Source of the DNA: an uncultured Burkholderiales bacterium | GTDB taxonomy: Bacteria; Pseudomonadota; Gammaproteobacteria; Burkholderiales; Burkholderiaceae_F | NCBI GenBank assembly: GCA_903871435.1 | Contig: CAIQGU010000347.1 | Span: 1-7,795 of the forward strand | Direction of reading: 5' to 3' | DNA length: 7,795 bases | In this document: piece by piece, positions 1 through 5,574 of the stretch | How positions within the stretch are numbered: the first letter of the stretch is position 1 | Layout: each line of letters begins with the position of its first letter | Notes under the pieces: model-generated | The model's database searches: none | The model's input: only the letters and a program-made list of their open reading frames with translations | What the model was told of the DNA's origin: nothing | Program-made: the position numbers and the translations under genes

Positions 1-204
1 GAAGGACCCCGCGTCGCGGTCGTCGACGCCAATAGCCATGTGCACCTGCAGCCCGTCACCGTGGGGCGCGACTTTGGTCAAAATATCGAGCTGCTGAGCG
101 GCATTCAGGCCGGTGACCAGCTCGTGCTCAACCCCGCCGACTCGCTGGCCGAAGGCGATGCCGTCACGGTACGCCCGCCTCCCGCGCCCAAGGACAAGCC
201 GTGA
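1..204 (+). CDS. RND efflux periplasmic adaptor (membrane fusion protein), C-terminal end only
   Basis: The window opens inside this gene; only the last 67 codons are present, ending in TGA. The visible residues (VVDANSHVHLQPVTVGRDFG, then IELLSGIQAGDQLVLNPADSL and AEGDAVTVRPP) are the usual membrane-proximal domain and tail of an RND periplasmic adaptor, in which the L.GL.GD.VV-type turn is conserved. Such adaptors sit in the periplasm, lipid- or membrane-anchored, and join an inner-membrane RND pump to an outer-membrane channel. The next gene starts inside its stop codon (GTGA overlap) and encodes that channel, so the two are co-translated. The RND pump gene itself is not in the window and should lie upstream. 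The substrate cannot be deduced. Family assignment is from motif recognition of a short piece. Confidence 0.85.
   Translation, partial: EGPRVAVVDANSHVHLQPVTVGRDFGQNIELLSGIQAGDQLVLNPADSLAEGDAVTVRPPPAPKDKP
190..194 (+). promoter_or_regulatory. Ribosome binding site AAGGA deciding the GTG start of the outer-membrane factor
   Basis: AAGGA lies six bases before the GTG at 201, inside the end of the adaptor gene. It supports GTG 201 as the true start even though this gives an unusually long leader before the lipobox. The only closer in-frame start, TTG at 339, would leave a signal peptide of 12 residues with no positive charge. Confidence 0.6.
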
Positions 205-1766
205 CCGCAGGTGACCCGTACTCCGCCCGCTGCCACGGGCGGCGCAGGAACTCCGCTACCCGCGCTGGTGCCTGCGCTGCTACCTGCGATGCTGCCCCCG
301 CTTCTGCCCGCGCTGCTAACCGCGCTGCTGCCCGCGCCTTGCCGACGCTGGCGGTCGCTCTTGCACTGACCGCCTGCGCCGTCGGTCCGGATTACCTGCG
401 GCCTGCCGCCGACGTGCCGCCAGCGTGGACCACGGAGCAACCCTGGCGCACGGCCACACCGGCCGACACGGCCACGCCCGCCAATTGGTGGGAAATCTTC
501 GGCGATGCCCGGCTCAACGCCCTGGAAGCCGATGTCATCGCGCACAACCTATCCCTGCAAGTGGCCACCGAACGGCTGACGCAGGCACGCGCCCAGGCCA
601 GCGTAGCGTCGGCGGCGCTCTTTCCCACGCTCAATGCCAACGCCGGCGCGCTGCGCGACCGGTCGTCTACGAACCGGCCGCGGGCCAATTACGCGGTGCC
701 CAACAGCAGCACGGTGCAAAACGACCTCACCGCAAGCTTTGGCGTGCGCTATGAGCTGGATCTTTTCGGCGGCGTGCGCCGCCAGGTGGAAGCGGCGCGT
801 GCCGATGCCGAGCAGGCGCGGTCGGACCTCGCCAATGCGCGTCTGGTGCTGACGGCCGAGACGGCGGCCGACTACTTCACCGTGTGCGCCCTGGACGCGG
901 AGATCGACGTCGTGCGCCAGAACATTGCCGCCGAACGGCGCGCACTCGATTTCGTGAGCGCGCGCCACGACATGGGCGTGGCGTCGGGGCTGGACCTGGC
1001 GCAACAACAATCGCAGCTCGACACGACGATCACGCAGATCGACCTGTTGCGCGTGCAGCGCGCCCAGTTCGAGCACGCCCTGGCCACGCTGAGCGGCACG
1101 CCCGCGCCGGCGTTCGCCGTGGCGCCGCAGCTCGTCAGCCTGAACGTCCCGCCTATACCGGTGGGCCTGCCTTCGGACCTGCTCGAGCGGCGGCCGGACG
1201 TGGCATCAGCGGAGCGCGCGGTGGCCGCCGCCAATGCGCGCATCGGCGTGGCCCGGGCAGCGTACTTTCCCAGCGTGCCGCTGCTGGGCAATTACGGCGT
1301 TGAAAGCAATACCGCGGCCTCGCTCTTCAATGCCGCTTCCAACCTGTGGTCGCTGGGCGTATCGGCCACCCAGCCCCTCTTCGATGCGGGGCGCATCTCG
1401 GCCAATGTGGATTTTGCCAAGGCCGGCTACCGCGCAACCGTGGCCCAGTACCGCCTCTCGGTGCTCACGGCCCTGCAGGAGGTCGAGGATGGCATGACCG
1501 GCATCGGCAACCTGGAGCGCGCCTCCGCCGAGGCCGGCGCAGCGGTCACCAGTGCGCAGCGCGTGGTAGATCTTGCCAACGACCGCTACACCGGCGGCCT
1601 GGCTACCTACCTCGACGTGGTAACGGCTCAACAGGCGCTATTGGCCAATCAGCGCCAGCAGGCGCAGATCCGCGGCCAGCAGATGCTGGTGGCCGTGTAT
1701 CTGGTCAAAGCGCTGGGTGGTGGCTGGCTGGCCGGCATGCAACCATTGGCGGCTGCCACACCCTAG
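201..1766 (+). CDS. Outer-membrane factor lipoprotein of an RND efflux system, NodT/OprM family
   Basis: A 521-residue outer-membrane channel that would form the trimeric exit duct of a tripartite drug or metal efflux pump with the adaptor encoded just upstream. The mature start is a lipobox (LTAC, Cys59) followed by AVGPDYLRP, the standard N-terminus of the family. WWEIFGDARLNAL (about 96-108) and the repeat-2 signature DLLERRPDVASAERAVAAAN followed by ARIGVARAAYFPS (about 325-360) are characteristic of NodT-type proteins. Two OEP repeats (about 105-300 and 322-505) fill the rest. The length is slightly above the usual 460-490 because of a leader of 58 residues, of which about 25 come from tandem 12-bp repeats. 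The GTG start overlaps the adaptor stop codon (GTGA) and has AAGGA six bases upstream. The gene ends TAG and converges on the PH-domain gene. Substrate unknown. Confidence 0.93.
   Translation: MTAGDPYSARCHGRRRNSATRAGACAATCDAAPASARAANRAAARALPTLAVALALTACAVGPDYLRPAADVPPAWTTEQPWRTATPADTATPANWWEIFGDARLNALEADVIAHNLSLQVATERLTQARAQASVASAALFPTLNANAGALRDRSSTNRPRANYAVPNSSTVQNDLTASFGVRYELDLFGGVRRQVEAARADAEQARSDLANARLVLTAETAADYFTVCALDAEIDVVRQNIAAERRALDFVSARHDMGVASGLDLAQQQSQLDTTITQIDLLRVQRAQFEHALATLSGTPAPAFAVAPQLVSLNVPPIPVGLPSDLLERRPDVASAERAVAAANARIGVARAAYFPSVPLLGNYGVESNTAASLFNAASNLWSLGVSATQPLFDAGRISANVDFAKAGYRATVAQYRLSVLTALQEVEDGMTGIGNLERASAEAGAAVTSAQRVVDLANDRYTGGLATYLDVVTAQQALLANQRQQAQIRGQQMLVAVYLVKALGGGWLAGMQPLAAATP
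261..338 (+). repeat. Six tandem degenerate 12-bp repeats in the signal-peptide region
   Basis: Positions 261, 273, 285, 297, 309 and 321 each begin a 12-bp unit close to CGCGCTGCTGCC, followed by a half unit (CGCGCC) at 333. Because 12 is a multiple of 3 the frame is kept, and the units encode RAGA, CAAT, CDAA, PASA, RAAN and RAAA. They lie between the start codon and the hydrophobic core of the lipoprotein signal peptide, which they lengthen by about 25 residues. Tandem arrays like this can gain or lose units by slippage. Whether that occurs here cannot be told from one sequence. Confidence 0.75.
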
Positions 1767-1792
1767 GCAGTCTGCAAAAAACATCCAACGAG

Positions 1793-1835
1793 CCTCCCCT
1801 CGCCCGCGAAGCGGGAGAGGGGCCGGGGGTGAGGG
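1793..1835 (+). repeat. REP-like palindromic repeat, copy A
   Basis: A GC-rich imperfect hairpin: CCCCTCGCCCGC (1796-1807), loop GAA, GCGGGAGAGGGG (1811-1822), one mismatch in a 12-bp stem. It is followed by CCGGGGGTGAGGG (1823-1835), the typical tail of the dispersed CTCTCCCGC/GCGGGAGAG element found in intergenic spaces of many high-GC proteobacteria. It lies 26 bp after the stop of the outer-membrane factor gene. It may act as a transcription end or mRNA 3' stabiliser, but no T-run follows directly. Confidence 0.7.
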
Positions 1836-1895
1836 TCGAGGCGCTGGTTTTGTTTAATGAGCACGGACTGTGCACCTAGTTGTCACCGCAGCGCA

Positions 1896-1937
1896 TCCCC
1901 CACCCTCACCCTGCCCTCTCCCGCCAGCGGGAGAGGG
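1896..1937 (-). repeat. REP-like palindromic repeat, copy B (opposite orientation)
   Basis: CCCTCACCC followed by a perfect 11-bp stem, CCCTCTCCCGC (1914-1924), loop CA, GCGGGAGAGGG (1927-1937). It matches the reverse complement of copy A, with a two-base shorter spacer between tail and palindrome. With copy A it makes an inverted pair 60 bp apart in the space between two convergent genes, 33 bp beyond the stop of the PH-domain gene. A role as a bidirectional terminator is plausible but not shown. Confidence 0.7.
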
Positions 1938-1970
1938 TTCATTTATCCATCACGCCCCCGCTCGCGCAAA

Positions 1971-2381
1971 TCAGCCCGCCTCCGACTGCGCATCCATGCA
2001 CGCCCGCCGGAACCCGATCGGGTCGGCGATGCCTCGCAGCGGTTCGTGGGTGGCGCCGGTGCCCGCAATGATCAAGTCGCCAAACCCGAACAGTCGGCCC
2101 AGGATTCCCTGTTCGACCTGAACGCTTTCAACCTTGCCGATATTGATTTCCAGGGTGCGGCGGCTGATGAGGCCCAGCTTGATGACGATCCGGCGGTTCG
2201 TGACGGCAATTTCGGTCGACCGGTAGCGCACATAGGCGACCCCCAGGATGACGAGGCCCACGACCAGCGGCAGGGTCACGATCCCCAGCAGGATGAGCGG
2301 CGCAAGCGACCACAGGCTGATGCGTCCCGTATGGAATATGCGCTCGTCCCGTCCCAGGGTGCTCTCGATGTAGTCGCTCAA
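1971..2381 (-). CDS. Small membrane protein with bacterial PH-like domain (bPH2/DUF304 type)
   Basis: A 136-residue protein beginning MSDYIESTLGRDERIFHTGR, the typical opening of short DUF304/bPH2 proteins. A long hydrophobic stretch follows (about residues 22-50, one long or two short membrane segments), then the PH-like fold at about 52-128, with TNRRIVIKLGLISRRTLEIN, KVESVQVEQGILGRLFGFG and GTGATHEPLRGI as its recognisable motifs. The start is TTG at 2381. GAGGGG, which includes two bases of the upstream stop codon, lies six bases before it, and the conserved N-terminus begins exactly there; an upstream start would run into the patatin gene in another frame. It follows the patatin-like gene by 10 bp, so both are probably translated from one mRNA. 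Function is unknown; a membrane or lipid-linked role is an inference from the fold and neighbour. Confidence 0.85.
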   Translation of the reverse strand: MSDYIESTLGRDERIFHTGRISLWSLAPLILLGIVTLPLVVGLVILGVAYVRYRSTEIAVTNRRIVIKLGLISRRTLEINIGKVESVQVEQGILGRLFGFGDLIIAGTGATHEPLRGIADPIGFRRACMDAQSEAG

Positions 2382-2387
2382 TTTACG

Positions 2388-2393
2388 CCCCTC
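2388..2393 (-). promoter_or_regulatory. Ribosome binding site GAGGGG deciding a TTG start
   Basis: On the - strand GAGGGG overlaps the TGA stop of the patatin-like gene and stands six bases before the TTG start of the PH-domain gene. It fixes that start and suggests translational coupling between the two genes. Confidence 0.55.
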
Positions 2394-3426
2394 AATAAAA
2401 CAGCTCGGAAATATCCACCGATGACTTATGCCCCACGCTGGCAAGATGCTGCGCCAGCCAGGACTTGGCATTATCACGGCCCAGGTCACGCAAGGTGGTG
2501 AAGAACTGCAGATTGACCGCCAGCCGGGTTTCGGCCGTGAGATCGCTCATGAATTCCTGCGCATCGATCACGTGGAAAGAGGTGGCGGCGATGCGCCGCT
2601 CGAAGCGGCCCATGGGAAAGCGCATCTGGCTCACATAGTCGCGAAAGTGCGCAAACATGCGCATCTCGCGCAGGAACGTGGCGGTGAAAGCGAACTCGAG
2701 GACGCGTTCGCGGATGTCCTGCACCGTGTGCGGGGTCTCCTTGTGCTTGAGCGGCGAGAGCAGCACGAGCAGGATGTCCGGAGATGTGCACTCGTAGAAA
2801 AGAGGAAACACGGCAGGATTGGCCGCGTATCCGCCGTCCCAGTACGGCTCGCCGTCGATCTCGACGGCGCGGTTCACGGTGGGCAGGCAGGCCGAGGCGA
2901 GGATCGCGTCGGCGCTCAATTCGGGCAGGCGGAACAGCCGCAGCTTGCCGGAATTGGCATTGGTGGCCGCGACAAATAGCTTGAGCGTGCTCTCGGCGCG
3001 CAGGCGCTCGAAGTCGATCTGCGCCGTCACGATGTCGCGCAGCGGGTTAAGGTCGTAGGGGTTGAGCCGGTCCGGCGAGAAATAGTTGGCCCAGCGAAGC
3101 ATGCTCTTGAAAGCCGGCGCGAGGCTCACGCCCTGCCCGTCTGCCGCAGCCACGGTAGCGGCCATGGGCATGGTGCCGGCAAGCGCCGTCCAGAACTGCT
3201 CCAGGGCGGCGCGCGCACCGTCGCGCCCGCCGGTCATCAGGCCCTGCGCCAAGGCCACGGCATTCATCGCGCCGGCGCTGGTGCCGCTGACGCCCTCGAA
3301 GTCGAGCCGGCCGTCCTCGAGCAAGGCATCGAGCACGCCCCAGGTGAAGGCGCCATGGGCGCCACCGCCTTGCAGCGCGAGGTTGACGGTCGGATGAGAC
3401 GGTTTGCGGGAATTCACGATGTGCAA
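2392..3426 (-). CDS. Patatin-like phospholipase
   Basis: A 344-residue serine lipid acyl hydrolase of the patatin family. All catalytic elements are visible: the oxyanion-hole loop GGGAHG (residues 20-25), the nucleophile elbow GTSAG with Ser50 (48-52), and the DGG motif with catalytic Asp197 (197-199, within YWDGGYAANP). The Ser-Asp dyad is therefore intact. The patatin domain covers about 14-210; the C-terminal third (about 210-344) is helical and not assigned. There is no clear signal peptide, so the enzyme is probably cytoplasmic or membrane-associated. The start is uncertain: TTG at 3426 and GTG at 3417 both fit the conserved NLALQGGGAHGAF opening and neither has a good ribosome binding site. 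A 24-bp palindrome lies 14 bp upstream of the TTG. The PH-domain gene follows after 10 bp. Substrate (phospholipid or other acyl ester) is not predictable. Confidence 0.93.
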   Translation of the reverse strand: MHIVNSRKPSHPTVNLALQGGGAHGAFTWGVLDALLEDGRLDFEGVSGTSAGAMNAVALAQGLMTGGRDGARAALEQFWTALAGTMPMAATVAAADGQGVSLAPAFKSMLRWANYFSPDRLNPYDLNPLRDIVTAQIDFERLRAESTLKLFVAATNANSGKLRLFRLPELSADAILASACLPTVNRAVEIDGEPYWDGGYAANPAVFPLFYECTSPDILLVLLSPLKHKETPHTVQDIRERVLEFAFTATFLREMRMFAHFRDYVSQMRFPMGRFERRIAATSFHVIDAQEFMSDLTAETRLAVNLQFFTTLRDLGRDNAKSWLAQHLASVGHKSSVDISELFY

Positions 3427-3440
3427 TGCCGGTGGGTCAC

Positions 3441-3464
3441 GCGGATCACCCGCGGGTGATCCGC
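3441..3464. promoter_or_regulatory. 24-bp perfect palindrome upstream of the patatin-like gene, possible operator
   Basis: Positions 3441-3464 read identically on both strands; the core halves are GGATCACC (3443-3450) and GGTGATCC (3455-3462). A third GGATCACC lies at 3466-3473, so the octamers start 12 and 11 bp apart, about one helix turn. The block ends 14 bp before the TTG start of the patatin-like gene. No T-run follows on the - strand, which argues against a simple terminator for the TonB-like gene. A repressor-binding site or an mRNA hairpin that masks the start are the likelier roles. Confidence 0.5.
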
Positions 3465-3468
3465 AGGA

Positions 3469-3504
3469 TCACCACCGCCATTGTCGCATGTTGCGACGCA
3501 GCAA
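3469..3504 (-). other. Possible 11-codon leader reading frame
   Basis: A TTG at 3504 opens an 11-codon frame (MLRRNMRQWRW, stop TGA at 3469-3471) in the same frame as the patatin-like gene 78 bases downstream. GGGAGGA stands three bases before the TTG, a better ribosome site than either start candidate of the patatin-like gene has, though close-spaced. It might be a leader peptide or chance. There is no codon or homology support. Confidence 0.2.
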
Positions 3505-3507
3505 TGA

Positions 3508-3530
3508 TCCTCCCTAAACCTCCTCCCTAA
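3508..3530. repeat. Direct repeat of TCCTCCCTAA, 13-bp period
   Basis: TCCTCCCTAA occurs at 3508-3517 and 3521-3530. Read on the - strand each is TTAGGGAGGA, containing a Shine-Dalgarno-like core, and the upstream copy continues into AGGAGG. They lie just after the stop of the TonB-like gene. No recognised start codon sits at normal spacing except the TTG at 3504. Confidence 0.45.
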
Positions 3531-3546
3531 GCCGTACGCCCCCGAA

Positions 3547-4569
3547 TCACGACGGGAGGAAATCCACCGGCCAGGTAATCGTCAACTGGTCGACATCCTT
3601 GGCACCGAAATCGAAGGATTTGATCCGGCCGAGCAGCTTCTTCTCCAGCTCCGGCGCCTTGAGTTCGCTGGAGACGACCTTGCAGTCGAGCACCTCGCCG
3701 GAGGGCGCGATGGTAAGACTCAGCACCACCTTGCCCTGAAGCGACGGATCTTCCCGCAGTGCACGGTTGTAGATGGCGTAGATGGCACCCTTGTTGCGTT
3801 CGAACACAAGCTTGATCTCTTCCACGGAGCGCGTGGGCTTGCCGCTGGTGCCGCGCTGCACGGTGCCCCCGTGGCTGCCCGCGCCGCCTCCGCCACCGCC
3901 CCCGGCAACGCCCTCCACCAGCGTCGTGGCCCGGCCTGCCAGCCCACCGCCACCGGTATCACGGCTGTAGCCGGCGGTGTTGATGCCGCCACTGCCACGT
4001 GTGGCGTTGGAGGTGATCAGCGAGCGCACGGGAGTGCCCAGGCCCGATCCGCTGCCCACGCCCGCACCCACGCCGGCGCCGACGCCCGGCCCTTGCTTGA
4101 TGTTCTGATTGAGCTGCACGGCCGTTGGCGCGCCGCGCAGATCGGCCAGTTCATCCTTCATCGCCAGTAGGCCCACGCCGGATACCTTCTTGCGCGTTTC
4201 CGCCAGCTTCTCGCCCGGGGTTTTATCCGGCTCGGGCACCCGCGCCTCCACTACCGGCTGCTTCACCGGCTTGGGCTTGACCTCCGGGTTCCTGGGGGTT
4301 TCGACTTTCTTGGTTTCGACGATGGGTTCACGCTTGACTTCCACGGGCGGCGGCACGGGACGGTTCTCGAGCAGCATCTTGGCATAGCGCTGCGGCAGTT
4401 CCTCGGAGTGGACGTCGGCTGCCGGCCGCGGCAGCCAAGGCATGACCAGTCCGAAGAGCAGCGCCAGCACCAGCACGATCGTGAGGATGCGCCGGAACCG
4501 CTGCTCGTCCTCCGCGGAGGGCGACCACGGCAGTATGGCCGAATGGTACGAAAGGCTCATCGTCGCCAT
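3547..4569 (-). CDS. TonB-like energy transducer with AgmX/PglI-type C-terminal domain
   Basis: A 340-residue inner-membrane-anchored, periplasm-spanning protein. Order of parts: short cytoplasmic N-terminus (1-28); one membrane segment ILTIVLVLALLFGLVMPWLP (28-47); a Pro/Lys/Glu-rich stretch (about 71-119, with PVPPPVEVK and KPKPVKQPV), as in TonB; a Gly-rich flexible region (about 160-240, including GVGAGVGAGVGSGSG and seven consecutive Gly); and a C-terminal domain (about 246-340) with RSVEEIKLVFERNKGAIYAI, GKVVLSLTIAPSGEVLDCKV and ITWPVDFLPS, the pattern of the AgmX/PglI C-terminal domain. By analogy with TonB it would pass energy from the ExbB/ExbD motor to an outer-membrane partner; in M. 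xanthus, proteins with this domain belong to the Glt gliding complex. Its ATG overlaps the previous ExbD stop by one base (TAATG). A second ATG at 4560 is an alternative start. It is the last gene of the tight block. Confidence 0.88.
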   Translation of the reverse strand: MATMSLSYHSAILPWSPSAEDEQRFRRILTIVLVLALLFGLVMPWLPRPAADVHSEELPQRYAKMLLENRPVPPPVEVKREPIVETKKVETPRNPEVKPKPVKQPVVEARVPEPDKTPGEKLAETRKKVSGVGLLAMKDELADLRGAPTAVQLNQNIKQGPGVGAGVGAGVGSGSGLGTPVRSLITSNATRGSGGINTAGYSRDTGGGGLAGRATTLVEGVAGGGGGGGAGSHGGTVQRGTSGKPTRSVEEIKLVFERNKGAIYAIYNRALREDPSLQGKVVLSLTIAPSGEVLDCKVVSSELKAPELEKKLLGRIKSFDFGAKDVDQLTITWPVDFLPS

Positions 4570-5063
4570 TACGCGCCACTCTTTCTTTGCACGGCGAATG
4601 ACACTTCGCTGTAGTTGGCGCGCGCGCAGGTAATCATTACCTTGCGCAGCAGCCGGTACGGGATGCCCTTGTCGCCCATGATGGTGATGGGCTGGTTCTC
4701 CGGTGTGTTCTCCTTGCGTACCAGGGCATGGCTGGCCTGCACGTCGAGTTCGGCCTTGAGCGGCTCGATGATGTCGCCCTCCGTGGCAAGCACCTCGGCA
4801 ACCGACGCCACCTTGCGCCCCTGCACCAGGATCTCGTCGTTACTGACGACGACCACCACGGATTCCGCCGGGGTCTTCTCGGCGATGGATTCGGGCAGCT
4901 TCACGGCCTTGGAATTGGGGAGCGTCTCCACATCGGTCGAGTTCGACAGCAGGAAGAAGATGAGAATCGTGAAGATATCGATCAGCGACACGAGATTCAT
5001 GTCCACCAGCGGCGAATTGCGCGCCGCGCGGACCTTGCGGCGTTGCATCGGGGTCAGGTTCAT
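4569..5063 (-). CDS. ExbD/TolR-family proton-channel subunit (Asp-containing paralogue)
   Basis: A 164-residue protein with a short cytoplasmic N-terminus, one membrane segment (about 22-41, DMNLVSLIDIFTILIFFLLS) and a periplasmic domain to the end. Asp29 in the LID motif matches the essential transmembrane Asp of the family (Asp25 in E. coli ExbD), so this copy can in principle carry protons. The periplasmic part includes ITIMGDKGIPYRLLRKVM, the usual ExbD/TolR pattern around a D...Y..l motif. It starts four bases inside the previous ExbD gene (ATGA overlap) and its stop overlaps the start of the TonB-like gene by one base. With one ExbB and a second ExbD alongside, the set resembles the M. 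xanthus AglR/AglQ/AglS motor. Which of AglQ or AglS it matches was not determined. Confidence 0.92.
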   Translation of the reverse strand: MNLTPMQRRKVRAARNSPLVDMNLVSLIDIFTILIFFLLSNSTDVETLPNSKAVKLPESIAEKTPAESVVVVVSNDEILVQGRKVASVAEVLATEGDIIEPLKAELDVQASHALVRKENTPENQPITIMGDKGIPYRLLRKVMITCARANYSEVSFAVQRKSGA

Positions 5064-5572
5064 GATCCCGCCTTCGTGGGCGAACCCGCGCGGATGGGCG
5101 CATCGCCCACCGAAATATCCGGGAAGAGCTCGGCCTTGACGACATTTGCGCCCTGAACCTGGTGGCCCACGCGCACGGCGTCCATCACTTGCACGAGCAC
5201 GTCATACGGCGTATCGGATTCGGCGAGGACCGTAGCGTCGGTCTTGTCGGGAAATTTCACCTTGATCTGTTCCATCAGCGACGACAGTGTCTTGTAGTCG
5301 TAGCCACCCGGCGTGTTGGCGATGCGCTGCACCAGCCCGCCGATACGGTCGCCCACTTCGATGGCGTCAGGCCGTATCACGACCTCGAGCTTCAGGTCAT
5401 TGGTCTTGAGCGACTCCACACCGGAGGTCTGCGCCGGCAGGTTCAACTGCAGTACCGCGAGGCGGGAGAACACGGCCGTCGACAGCAGGAACGGCACCAG
5501 CACCACGATCAGGTTGAGGAACGCGGTGATTTCCAGCGCCGCCGGCCGCTTGTGCAGGCGTCGGATCGGCAT
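5060..5572 (-). CDS. ExbD/TolR-family subunit with Asn in place of the proton-carrying Asp
   Basis: A 170-residue ExbD-like protein: basic N-terminus (MPIRRLHKR), one membrane segment (about 15-36, ITAFLNLIVVLVPFLLSTAVF) and a periplasmic domain containing the family pattern AESDTPYDVLVQVMDAVR (about 118-135). Aligned by eye with the family motif LIDvmlvLLiiFm, the key Asp is Asn20 here (FLNLIVVLVPFLL). The LNL..VLVPFLL form also occurs in other ExbD proteins that are paired with an Asp-containing partner, so this looks like a specialised subfamily, not a damaged gene. It would then serve as the asymmetric second arm of the motor. ATG at 5572 follows the ExbB stop after two bases; no clear ribosome site, so coupling to the ExbB gene is likely. 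The end overlaps the next ExbD by four bases. Confidence 0.88.
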   Translation of the reverse strand: MPIRRLHKRPAALEITAFLNLIVVLVPFLLSTAVFSRLAVLQLNLPAQTSGVESLKTNDLKLEVVIRPDAIEVGDRIGGLVQRIANTPGGYDYKTLSSLMEQIKVKFPDKTDATVLAESDTPYDVLVQVMDAVRVGHQVQGANVVKAELFPDISVGDAPIRAGSPTKAGS

Positions 5573-5574
5573 GG

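Noticed and set aside
549..1076. Long open frame on the - strand opposite the outer-membrane factor gene
   Set aside because: It lies entirely within a well-supported gene, is Arg/His-rich as expected of antisense frames in GC-rich DNA, and has no recognisable motif.
1793..1937. CRISPR array or insertion-sequence ends
   Set aside because: There are only two copies, in opposite orientation and each self-complementary, with no transposase gene or regular spacers nearby.
1857..2501. Long + strand open frame across the repeat pair and over the PH-domain gene
   Set aside because: It runs through both palindromic repeats and antisense to a conserved protein; the composition is a shadow of the real gene.
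3446..3481. 11-codon - strand frame MAVVILRITRG overlapping the palindrome
   Set aside because: It has no ribosome binding site and is most simply a by-product of the palindromic sequence.
3483..3497. Short stem-loop GTCGCA-TGT-TGCGAC as terminator of the TonB-like gene
   Set aside because: A 6-bp stem with no following T-run is too weak to call a terminator.
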